Source of the DNA: Candidatus Aminicenantes bacterium UBA2199
GTDB lineage: Bacteria > Acidobacteriota > Aminicenantia > UBA2199
Reading direction: 5' to 3'
Assembly: GCA_002327965.1 (NCBI GenBank)
Contig: DCVB01000024.1
Span: 1 to 5,602 of the forward strand
DNA: 5,602 nucleotides
Positions within the stretch are counted from its first letter, which is position 1. Every line of letters starts with the position of its first letter. A program made the translations under genes and the position numbers. Below the pieces are notes generated by a model that saw only the letters and a list, made by a program, of their open reading frames with translations, was not told the DNA's origin and did no database searches. Shown piece after piece: positions 1-5,602 of this stretch.

Positions 1-54
1 GGCGTTCAGGTCGGAGAGCTTCTGCACCACCGTGCTGTCCTCGCCGCGGATGTA
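1..54 (-). pseudogene. In-frame continuation of the Wzz-domain gene after the TAG (reaches window edge)
   Basis: Reading on past the TAG in the same frame gives 18 codons without another stop, YIRGEDSTVVQKLSDLNA. All 18 end in G or C, matching the coding bias of the neighbouring genes. The peptide resembles the segment that normally follows the periplasmic coiled coil of Wzc/GumC proteins, where a KL-x-x-LN pattern is common. This supports a single longer gene that has acquired or appears to have a nonsense codon. The remainder, including any second membrane helix and kinase domain, would lie to the left of the window. Whether it is translated, by readthrough or reinitiation, cannot be told. 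Confidence 0.6.
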
Positions 55-756
55 CTACAGCTCCTTGCGCTTGCCGTATTCCTGCAGCTCCTGCTCCTTC
101 TGCGCCAGGCTGCGCCGCATCTCCTCGATCTGCATGGTCAGGAACTCCGAGGCCTGCTGCGACGACTCGGCCTTCATCTCCAGGTTGAACTCGATGAACT
201 TGTCGAACAGGGTGTTGACCACGTAGGCGGCCTGGTTGGGATCGGGCGAGACGAAGGTGACCTTCAGCAGCCGCGTATCCTCGATGTTTTCCACCCTGAG
301 ATTGCCCAGGAAGCCGGAGATCGCCCCCGATATCTGGGCGCGGACGGCCGCCATGTCGGGGTCGGCCTGCTGGTCCCGTCCAGGCGCCGCGGGGCCGGCT
401 GGCGGATTCTTGTCCCGGCCGGGCAGCTTGCGCAGTTCATCGATCACCTTGCGCGCCAGGGAGCGGCTGGTCAGCACGCGGATCTGGGTTTTGAGGTACT
501 CGTTCGTCCAGTCGTTGTCGAAGGCGTAGTACTGGTTCAGGAGGTTCATCTGGCCGCGCCCCTCCTTCTCGATGAGCAGGACGCCCTGCGCCCTGAACAG
601 CGGCGTCTGCATGTTCACGCGGATCAGCACCGCCAGCAGCACCAGGCCGGCGACGTAGTAAATGAGCTTGTGCTGCTTCCTGATGATCTCCCAGTACTCG
701 CGGAAGTTGATCCCCTCTTCCTGAAGGCTCACGTCGTTCATGTCGCTGGCTGTCAT
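55..756 (-). CDS. Wzz-domain polysaccharide co-polymerase, N-terminal part, ended by in-frame TAG
   Basis: The 233 visible residues form the N-terminal portion of a second chain-length/co-polymerase protein (Wzz/GumC/Wzc N-terminal type). A short cytoplasmic leader contains FREYWEIIRK (18-27), the usual amphipathic entry to the family. It is followed by membrane helix 1 (about 31-47), then the periplasmic alpha/beta domain. Recognisable elements are FRAQGVLLIE (54-63), LKTQIRVLTSRSLARKVID (88-106), and LLKVTFVSPDPNQAAYVVN (163-181) leading into a coiled coil from about 192. A Pro/Gly/Gln-rich insert occupies about 113-135. The frame then stops at TAG (55-57) inside the coiled coil. No second membrane helix is reached, so the product as read is a truncated one-helix protein. 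The frame continues in family-like sequence after the stop, so this may be a pseudogene, a base-call error or a recoded codon. The start is chosen because GAGGAG lies 3 nt upstream; an alternative Met at 739-741 has no suitable Shine-Dalgarno. Confidence 0.85.
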   Translation of the reverse strand: MTASDMNDVSLQEEGINFREYWEIIRKQHKLIYYVAGLVLLAVLIRVNMQTPLFRAQGVLLIEKEGRGQMNLLNQYYAFDNDWTNEYLKTQIRVLTSRSLARKVIDELRKLPGRDKNPPAGPAAPGRDQQADPDMAAVRAQISGAISGFLGNLRVENIEDTRLLKVTFVSPDPNQAAYVVNTLFDKFIEFNLEMKAESSQQASEFLTMQIEEMRRSLAQKEQELQEYGKRKEL

Positions 757-795
757 TCGCTCCTCATTTATCCCCGGCTGTCGTTTCCGCGGACC
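757..795 (-). other. 39-nt intergenic gap, the only noncoding stretch in the window
   Basis: This is the gap between the TPR-protein stop (TGA at 796-798) and the start of the downstream Wzz-domain gene. Read on the minus strand it holds a CCGCGG palindrome and a GAGGAG ribosome-binding site. I see no convincing -35/-10 promoter and no hairpin followed by a T-run, so the downstream gene is probably read from the same transcript as the rest. Confidence 0.6.
760..765 (-). promoter_or_regulatory. Shine-Dalgarno GAGGAG of the Wzz-domain gene
   Basis: GAGGAG on the minus strand sits 3 nt before the ATG at 754-756. The spacing is a little short, but it is the only good site nearby and it decides the start in favour of the first Met over the Met at 739-741. 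A four-codon ATG...TGA frame overlaps this site and the start (ATGA); it is probably coincidental. Confidence 0.55.
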
Positions 796-2430
796 TCATG
801 CAAACTGCACCCGGACCCGTACCTTGCGTTCGACGCCGCTGAAGGGCGGGCCGACAACGATCTTCGGCGGGATGGCGTCGCTGTAGCATTCAAATGCGAT
901 CCGCCCCTCCACGAACACCTGCAGTATCCTGCCATTGCCGGCCTGGGCGGCCAGTCCCGGGTCGAAGGCGATCTCGATCTCCGGCACGTTGAACAAAAAG
1001 ACGGCGTGCTCGCTGTTCAACCGGGTTATGGTCAGGAAACGGCTGTTCTCCACCCGGGCCAGCTTTTCGTCCAGCTCGCTGTCGGCGGGCCCCTCGCTGC
1101 CCAGGACCTTGCGCACGCGCAGCACGCGCCAATGAACGTCGGCGTCGTCGGGACGGTTGCGGACCAGGTCGGCGGCGACGCTTTCGGCCGCGGTCATCAG
1201 CTTGGTGCCGTAAAAGGAGTCGACCAGCATGAGCAGGATGGCGGCATAATCCTCCTCCTGCTCCTTCTTCACGAAGGAGATCGAATGGCGCAGGGAATCG
1301 ATCTCGGCGATGACGCCGCTGTAATCGCCTTTGCGGAAGGCGATCGCTGTCTTGACCCGCAGGGACGGGAAATCGTTTTCCTTGAAAAAGCGGTAGTCTT
1401 CCAGCAGCTTCTGCAGCTCGTCCAGCTCATTGTTGCCGGCGTGCTCCGCGATGTAGGTCGTGATGTATTCCCTGAGCTGGCGCTGCTTGGGGTTCAAGGT
1501 TCCCGCCGATGCCGCCGGCTCCCCATGGACGGCGGGATCGGCCAGCAGCCCGGAGATGGCCTGGCGCAGCAGAAAGCGCTGCAGCTTGTAATAATCATCC
1601 TCGGAGAAGCCGCTTTTCGGCCGCAGCCGGTGATAGCCCTTGATAGCGCGCAGCTGCTCCAGCATTTGCCGGGCATTCTCGAAGGCGACCACGCCCGAGA
1701 AGCTCAGTTCATTATAGCGGCGCTGCACCGCGTCCAGGGTGTATGTCTCATACAGGTCGAGCAGCTCATGGCGCAGCTCGATCGGCAGGCCGGCGGCGAC
1801 GAGATGGTTGGCGGCCGGCCCGAAAAACCCGGGTTTGCGCCGCAGGATGTCCATCAGCAATTCCACGTCCTGGACGTAATCCGCCCACATCTCGAGCAAC
1901 GGGGCGAACTCGTTCCAGCCGATCGCCGGCATCACGCTGGCCAGCAGTTCGGCGGCGAAGTCCTGGTCCTGCTTTTCCAGCAGCGGCCATAGCGAGAAAT
2001 AGACGCGGACGCAATCCAGGGCGATCTGCTTGTTGCTGCCGCGCAGGCGGGCGGCGCGCTGCAGTTCGAGCAGCCCGCGCTCGAAATAATCGTTGCCGAC
2101 GGAGCTGAGCCGCAGGTAGGCCTTGGCCAGGTAATAGCGGGACTGGTAATCGAGGGGGTTCTTCTTCAGCGCCATGCGCAGATAGGGCATGCCGGCCTTC
2201 ACGGCCGAGACATCGTTCTCCCGCGTTCCCTGGTCCACCAGGGTGAAGCCGGTTTCGCCGGCGTATTTCCCGGAGGGCGGGAACAGCTTCATGCTGAAGG
2301 CCAATGCCCCGGGCACCCTGCCCGAGCTTGGCGGCGGGCTGAAGGCGACGATGAGCTCGGCGCCGAATTGCAGCAGGAACAGCAGGCCGAGGGCCAGGGC
2401 GGCGAGGGGAAAGAACCAACTCTTATTCAT
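796..2430 (-). CDS. Membrane-anchored TPR-like protein of unknown function with beta-rich C-terminus
   Basis: I do not recognise a named family for this 544-residue protein. An N-terminal hydrophobic segment (about 7-30) after a short MNKSW start looks like a signal anchor. A cleavage site is not convincing because prolines follow directly (SPPPSS, 31-36). No lipobox cysteine is seen. Residues about 76-150 resemble two tetratricopeptide-like helical pairs (LRMALKKNPLDYQSRYYLAK, then LLELQRAARL onward). More alpha-helical, solenoid-like sequence fills about 155-445, broken by a small polar/Ala-Gly stretch near 300-313. The last 80 residues (about 463-544) change character to alternating hydrophobic strands such as RILQVFVEGRIAFE and VRVRVQF, suggesting a beta-sandwich. 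The ATG overlaps the polymerase stop by 8 nt, and GGAGGG lies 9 nt upstream (2440-2445), so start and co-expression are well supported. By analogy with TPR scaffolds of other secretion loci (AlgK, PelB), it may organise the polymer assembly complex in the periplasm. That role is inference. Confidence 0.8.
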   Translation of the reverse strand: MNKSWFFPLAALALGLLFLLQFGAELIVAFSPPPSSGRVPGALAFSMKLFPPSGKYAGETGFTLVDQGTRENDVSAVKAGMPYLRMALKKNPLDYQSRYYLAKAYLRLSSVGNDYFERGLLELQRAARLRGSNKQIALDCVRVYFSLWPLLEKQDQDFAAELLASVMPAIGWNEFAPLLEMWADYVQDVELLMDILRRKPGFFGPAANHLVAAGLPIELRHELLDLYETYTLDAVQRRYNELSFSGVVAFENARQMLEQLRAIKGYHRLRPKSGFSEDDYYKLQRFLLRQAISGLLADPAVHGEPAASAGTLNPKQRQLREYITTYIAEHAGNNELDELQKLLEDYRFFKENDFPSLRVKTAIAFRKGDYSGVIAEIDSLRHSISFVKKEQEEDYAAILLMLVDSFYGTKLMTAAESVAADLVRNRPDDADVHWRVLRVRKVLGSEGPADSELDEKLARVENSRFLTITRLNSEHAVFLFNVPEIEIAFDPGLAAQAGNGRILQVFVEGRIAFECYSDAIPPKIVVGPPFSGVERKVRVRVQFA

Positions 2431-3784
2431 TGGAGAAATCCCTCCGGTGCGTGACCAGCTTCAGGCCGAGAGCGAACAGGATGATGAACAGGAAGGCGTT
2501 GGCCGGCACGCGCAGGGAGAAATCGAACAGGGAATGGAAAGCCGCCGCGAACAGGGCGGTCAGCACGCCCAGCACGACGGGCTTGACCTCGGGGTGGCGG
2601 CGGGCAATCCACATGCGCAGCAGGGCGAAGGCCAGCAGGGCCAGCAGGGCGAAAAAGGCGACGAAGGCCGGGAGTCCCATGTCGGCGAGGTTTTCGACGT
2701 ATTCGTTGTGGGCGTGGTTCACCCAGCCCGCTTCGCTGCCGTAAAGGAAATAGGCGTACTTGAACGTCCCCAGCCCGGTGCCGAACAGGGGAAAGTCGCT
2801 GAACATCCTGAGGGAATTGGTCCAGTAATCGATGCGTCCGACTTCGATATAGCTTCCGGAAAGGAACTTGTTCAACGTGTTCTGCAGGCCGACGAACACG
2901 GCCAGCAGCGTGGCCAGGATGAAGACCAGGCGCAGGTGCCGGCGCAGGTTGAACTGGACGCGCATGTAGACCGACATCTGGGCGAAGAACAGGACGGAGA
3001 GGACCAGCACGGCGATCCCCGAGCGGCAACCGGTGAGGTAGATGCCGCCGGCGAGCAGCACCGCCACCAGGAACAGGGTGATGACCCGCCGGTCGTCGGC
3101 GATGTGCAGCAGCTTGTCCTTGAGCGACTGGCCGGGGTCGAAAAGGTGCAGGCGGGCGAACAGGAGCCCCAGGGCCAGGGGGAAGAGCAGCTCCAGGTAG
3201 AAGGCAAAATGGTCGGGGTTGTAGATCGTCCCGCGCAGGAACCCGGGCATGTGGTCGTCGTCGAGAAAGAACAGGAAGAACTTCCGGTTCCCCTGCCCCA
3301 GCTTCAGCAGTCCGAGAACCACCTGGAACGCCCCCGAGAGCAGGGCGGTCCGGAACAGGCGGATGATGTCGTCCTTGTCCCAGGCCGTCCGCAGCAGGGC
3401 GATGAAGAAAAGGCCGTAGACGAGGAAGCGGGCCGCGGCCAGCAGGGTCTCCCCGGGGATCAGGCTCAGGGAATGGAAGGCGGGCAGGGCGCCGCTCAGG
3501 GACTGCATCACCCGGACCAGGCCGGGCGAGAGCCACTTGAGCAGGAAAGCGGGCAGCGGCAGCAGCTGGAAGGCGATGAGCAGGAAGAATGAAGCGGCCA
3601 AGATGCGCAACGGCTTCTGGTACGGGAACCGGTAGGGGGCCGGGGCGCCGCTGAGCGCGAACACGGTGAAAAGCGCGAAAAGAAAAAAGCACAGCGGCTC
3701 CCAGGGGCCGCCTATGCTGCCGAAGGGCAACGGCGAGACCAGGATCAGTGCCTGGAGGAATATGCGCTGGCTTTTCCGGCTCAT
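2423..3784 (-). CDS. O-antigen polymerase/ligase family membrane protein (Wzy/WaaL-like)
   Basis: This 453-residue polytopic inner-membrane protein belongs to the Wzy_C/O-antigen ligase superfamily. Its members either polymerise undecaprenyl-linked repeat units or transfer a finished glycan to an acceptor. Hydrophobic segments run through most of the chain (for example about 9-20, 30-45, 60-80, 112-131, 194-210, 235-250, 256-271, 285-300, 372-395, 402-416 and 430-444). Family landmarks are YNPDHFAFYLEL (188-199), TGCRSG (251-256), GRIDYW (316-321), FPLFGTGLGTF (331-341), the periplasmic-loop motif HAHNEY (357-362) and FHSLFDF...VPANAF near the end (416-431). H359 and the arginines of these loops are candidate active-site residues by family analogy. 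Its position between a kinase/phosphatase pair and a second Wzz protein favours polymerase (Wzy) over ligase, but sequence alone does not separate them. The start overlaps the phosphatase stop as ATGA, with CAGGAA 9 nt upstream (3794-3799). No residue loss is evident. Confidence 0.88.
   Translation of the reverse strand: MSRKSQRIFLQALILVSPLPFGSIGGPWEPLCFFLFALFTVFALSGAPAPYRFPYQKPLRILAASFFLLIAFQLLPLPAFLLKWLSPGLVRVMQSLSGALPAFHSLSLIPGETLLAAARFLVYGLFFIALLRTAWDKDDIIRLFRTALLSGAFQVVLGLLKLGQGNRKFFLFFLDDDHMPGFLRGTIYNPDHFAFYLELLFPLALGLLFARLHLFDPGQSLKDKLLHIADDRRVITLFLVAVLLAGGIYLTGCRSGIAVLVLSVLFFAQMSVYMRVQFNLRRHLRLVFILATLLAVFVGLQNTLNKFLSGSYIEVGRIDYWTNSLRMFSDFPLFGTGLGTFKYAYFLYGSEAGWVNHAHNEYVENLADMGLPAFVAFFALLALLAFALLRMWIARRHPEVKPVVLGVLTALFAAAFHSLFDFSLRVPANAFLFIILFALGLKLVTHRRDFSNE
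2440..2445 (-). promoter_or_regulatory. Shine-Dalgarno GGAGGG of the TPR-like gene
   Basis: GGAGGG on the minus strand lies 9 nt upstream of the ATG at 2428-2430, inside the last codons of the polymerase gene. It confirms the start that overlaps the polymerase stop by 8 nt. Confidence 0.6.
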
Positions 3785-4572
3785 GAGCGGTGCTTCCTGA
3801 ACAGGTCGAAGATCGAGCGCGCCGCGCGCGGCTGAACCGGCTCGCCGATGTCGGGGATCCCCTCGTCGGCGATGATGGCCGCCGGAATGCCGTCCAGGTA
3901 AAGATCGATCTTTTCCATGCCGACCTGCGGGAGCAGGGCGGGAACGTAGGACAATTCCGGCCTGCGCCCCTCCATGTCGTGGGCGTCGGAGGCGATGACG
4001 TGGACCAGGTTGGCGTGGACGAGCTCATGGGCGCACTCGCGGGCGGCGTGGCCGAAGTCGCCGCGCAGGCTGCCGGCGTTGAGCTGGCACAGGGCGCCGG
4101 CCTTGACCAGCTCGCGCAGAACGGCGGGCGAGCGCTGGACCTCGGCATTGCGCTCGGCGTGGGAGATGATGGGGATGAAGCCCTCGGTCAGCACCTGGTA
4201 GATGAACTCCCTGCTGTGGGCGTAGATATAGTCGGGGGGATACTCCAGCAGGAAATACGAGCCGTTGTTGATGGTCAGCAGGTCGCGGTTGTCCTTCAGC
4301 AGGGAGATCAGGTCCGTGGTGAAAAACACCTCGGCGCCCCTCAGCACCCGCAGCGACACGCCGCTCCCGGCCAGGGCCGCCTCCCACTTCGCCCAGCAGC
4401 CGCGCAGGGCGTCGATCTCCCTGACCGTGCCCATCCTGGAAAAGACGTGGGGAGTGGCGACCACGGCGGAGATGCCGTCGTTTTCGGCATGGCGCAGCAT
4501 GGCCAGCGAGCGCTCCCAGTCGGCGGCGCCGTCGTCGACGCCGGGCAGGTAGTGGCCGTGCAGGTCGATCAT
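3781..4572 (-). CDS. CpsB/YwqE-type PHP-family protein-tyrosine phosphatase
   Basis: This 263-residue protein is very probably the metal-dependent phosphotyrosine phosphatase that dephosphorylates the tyrosine tail of the kinase encoded just upstream. It has no signal peptide or membrane helix, so it should be cytoplasmic. PHP-domain metal ligands are recognisable in order: DLHGH at 3-7 (H5, H7), the LPGVDDG segment at 9-15, TPH at 40-42 (H42), GAE at 79-81 (E81), SHAERN at 137-142 (H138), and SDAH at 195-198 (D196, H198). This pattern fits the trinuclear site of CpsB, CapC and YwqE. The length is close to the family norm of about 240-260. One small deviation is HAERN where HPERN is common. 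The start is supported by the ATGA overlap with the kinase stop and by the H-x-H motif immediately after it. A weak GGGGTG Shine-Dalgarno lies 4 nt upstream (4577-4582). A histidinol-phosphatase-like role is possible for PHP proteins but unlikely next to a BY-kinase. Confidence 0.92.
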   Translation of the reverse strand: MIDLHGHYLPGVDDGAADWERSLAMLRHAENDGISAVVATPHVFSRMGTVREIDALRGCWAKWEAALAGSGVSLRVLRGAEVFFTTDLISLLKDNRDLLTINNGSYFLLEYPPDYIYAHSREFIYQVLTEGFIPIISHAERNAEVQRSPAVLRELVKAGALCQLNAGSLRGDFGHAARECAHELVHANLVHVIASDAHDMEGRRPELSYVPALLPQVGMEKIDLYLDGIPAAIIADEGIPDIGEPVQPRAARSIFDLFRKHRS

Positions 4573-5602
4573 GCTTCACCCCGCTCGGTTTTCCCCTCGG
4601 GATATTCGCCGTATTTATAGTGATACGAGGAATAGGCGTAAGCGAAGCGGCGCAGGTTGACGTTGTTCAGGATCAGGCCGAGGATCCTGAGATTGTACTT
4701 GCTGATCTCGTCCCTGGCCTTCTCGATCGCCTTGCGCGGCGTCTTGCCGCCCCAGGCGACCAGCAGCATGCCGTCGGCATGCTCGCCCAGCAGCAGGGCG
4801 TCGGAGATGCCCATCAGCGGCGGCGCGTCGATGAAAATGAAGTCGTAATGGCCGACCAGCCTGGCCAGGGTCTCTTTCATGCCCCTGGACAGGATCAGCT
4901 CCACCGGGTTGGGCGGGACCGGCCCCGAGGGGATGATGAAGAGGTTGGGCTCGCCCGGGTAGCGCAGGATCACCTCCTCGATCTTGTTGCGGCCGACCAG
5001 GAACGAGGAGATGCCGGCGGTGTTCTTGAGGCGGAAGATCTTGTGCAGGCGCGGCCGCCTGAGGTCGCAGTCGATGACCAGCACCTTCCTGCCCAGCTGG
5101 GTGAAGGCCACAGCGAGGTTCATGGTGGTGACGGTCTTGCCCTCCTGGGGCAGCGCCGACGTGACGACCATCACCTTGGGCGGTTTCTCGGGGGTGGAGA
5201 GCAGCAGCGAGGTGCGGATATTGCGGTAGTGCTCGGCGAACGACGATTCGGGCTCGCGCAGGTTGACCAGCTCGATGGCCTTGATCTTTTTATCGGCCTG
5301 CCTTTGGTTGCGGTCGGAATAGTAATGCTGGTAATAGGAGTGGCCCGTCCGGGCGCCGACCGAGGGAATGTATCCCAGGGCGGGCAGGCGGAGATATTTT
5401 TCCACCTCCTCGGTCGACTTGATCGAGTTGTCCAGGTAGTTGAGGGCAAAAATAAGGAAAATGCCCCCGCCCAGCCCCAGCATCAGCGCCATCAGCAGCG
5501 TCCGCTGCTTGTTCGGCAAAAAAGGCCGCTTGGGGACCTCGGCGCGGTCGACGATCTTGATGTTCGAGGTCTGCATGCCCTCCAGCCGCGAGCCGAGCAT
5601 CG
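4569..5602 (-). CDS. Wzc-type polysaccharide co-polymerase / BY-kinase, C-terminal part (5' end outside window)
   Basis: This is a bacterial tyrosine autokinase of the Wzc/Etk/CapAB class. It sits in the inner membrane and controls capsule or exopolysaccharide polymerisation and export through cycles of tyrosine autophosphorylation. About 343 residues are visible, counted from the Met codon at 5598-5600. That Met is probably internal, because the sequence begins just before the proline-rich stretch (DRAEVPKRP, about 18-26) that precedes the second membrane helix (about 35-56). Kinase landmarks follow in order: the oligomerisation motif E-x2-R-x2-R (E123, R126, R129), a Walker A motif ending QEGKT (149-156), Walker A' (VIDCDLRRP, 175-183), Walker B (FIFIDAPP, 254-261), and a tail with six tyrosines between 321 and 333. 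All catalytic elements look intact. The TGA stop overlaps the phosphatase start as ATGA, so the enzyme and its eraser are translationally coupled. The N-terminal Wzz domain is expected beyond 5602. Identification to family is secure; the polymer it serves is unknown. Confidence 0.94.
   Translation of the reverse strand, partial: MLGSRLEGMQTSNIKIVDRAEVPKRPFLPNKQRTLLMALMLGLGGGIFLIFALNYLDNSIKSTEEVEKYLRLPALGYIPSVGARTGHSYYQHYYSDRNQRQADKKIKAIELVNLREPESSFAEHYRNIRTSLLLSTPEKPPKVMVVTSALPQEGKTVTTMNLAVAFTQLGRKVLVIDCDLRRPRLHKIFRLKNTAGISSFLVGRNKIEEVILRYPGEPNLFIIPSGPVPPNPVELILSRGMKETLARLVGHYDFIFIDAPPLMGISDALLLGEHADGMLLVAWGGKTPRKAIEKARDEISKYNLRILGLILNNVNLRRFAYAYSSYHYKYGEYPEGKTERGEA

Noticed and set aside
757..795. 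Possible promoter or terminator between the TPR and Wzz-domain genes
   Set aside because: The gap is only 39 nt, with no paired -35/-10 boxes and no stem followed by a T-run.
670..1992. Plus-strand open frame of 440 codons
   Set aside because: It is antisense across the Wzz-domain gene start, the intergenic gap and the TPR gene. It has no domain or plausible start signal and is explained by the GC-rich third positions of the opposite strand.
2189..3592. Long plus-strand open frame of 467 codons, Gln/Glu/Gly-rich
   Set aside because: It lies antisense to the polymerase and the start of the TPR gene. The composition is that of a mirror frame in GC-rich coding DNA, it has no recognisable domain, and it conflicts with clear minus-strand families.
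3813..3832. GC-only alternating palindromic run (gcgcgccgcgcgcggc)
   Set aside because: It lies in the 3' coding part of the phosphatase, encodes an Arg/Ala segment, and has no T-run. It is best explained by codon bias rather than a terminator or binding site.
2427..4148. Minus-strand open frame of 573 codons across phosphatase and polymerase in another phase
   Set aside because: The translation is Arg/Pro/Ala-rich out-of-frame sequence with no membrane segments or motifs, and it overlaps two convincing genes.
3790..4620. Plus-strand open frame of 276 codons opposite the phosphatase
   Set aside because: It is an antisense shadow: the minus strand carries the complete PHP motif series, while this frame is Val/Gly/Gln-rich without any motif.
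1..5602. CRISPR arrays, tRNA/rRNA genes, insertion sequences, direct repeats
   Set aside because: None was seen on reading both strands; the window is almost fully occupied by five coding regions.

Overview
The window is one densely packed minus-strand gene block from a capsule or exopolysaccharide locus of the Wzx/Wzy type. Transcription runs from right to left. Base composition is GC-rich, with a strong G/C bias at third codon positions. A kinase fused to its membrane/co-polymerase domain is typical of a diderm (Gram-negative-type) bacterium. I cannot name the species. An Acidobacteriota- or Aminicenantes-like GC-rich lineage is only a guess from protein style.

Layout in transcription order: (1) 5602-4569, the C-terminal part of a Wzc-type co-polymerase/BY-kinase whose start lies outside the window; (2) 4572-3781, a CpsB/YwqE-type PHP-family tyrosine phosphatase; (3) 3784-2423, a polytopic Wzy/WaaL-family O-antigen polymerase/ligase; (4) 2430-796, a membrane-anchored TPR-like protein of unknown function with a beta-rich C-terminus; (5) 756-55, the Wzz-domain N-terminal part of a second co-polymerase. 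The fifth frame is cut by an in-frame TAG at 55-57, but the same frame continues with family-like sequence to the window edge. Genes 1-2 and 2-3 overlap by ATGA, genes 3-4 overlap by 8 nt, and only 39 nt separate genes 4 and 5. No promoter or terminator is visible, so the block is probably the interior of one operon starting beyond position 5602.

Likely joint function (inference): the polymerase links repeat units at the periplasmic face of the inner membrane. The co-polymerases set chain length and couple to export. The BY-kinase autophosphorylates its C-terminal tyrosine cluster and the adjacent PHP phosphatase reverses this, giving the cycle needed for polymer assembly. The TPR protein may be an envelope scaffold for the complex. 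The pathways are known. The points most worth a second look are the in-frame TAG in the second co-polymerase, the presence of two co-polymerase genes around the polymerase, the unassigned TPR/beta protein, and an extra tyrosine cluster in the kinase linker.
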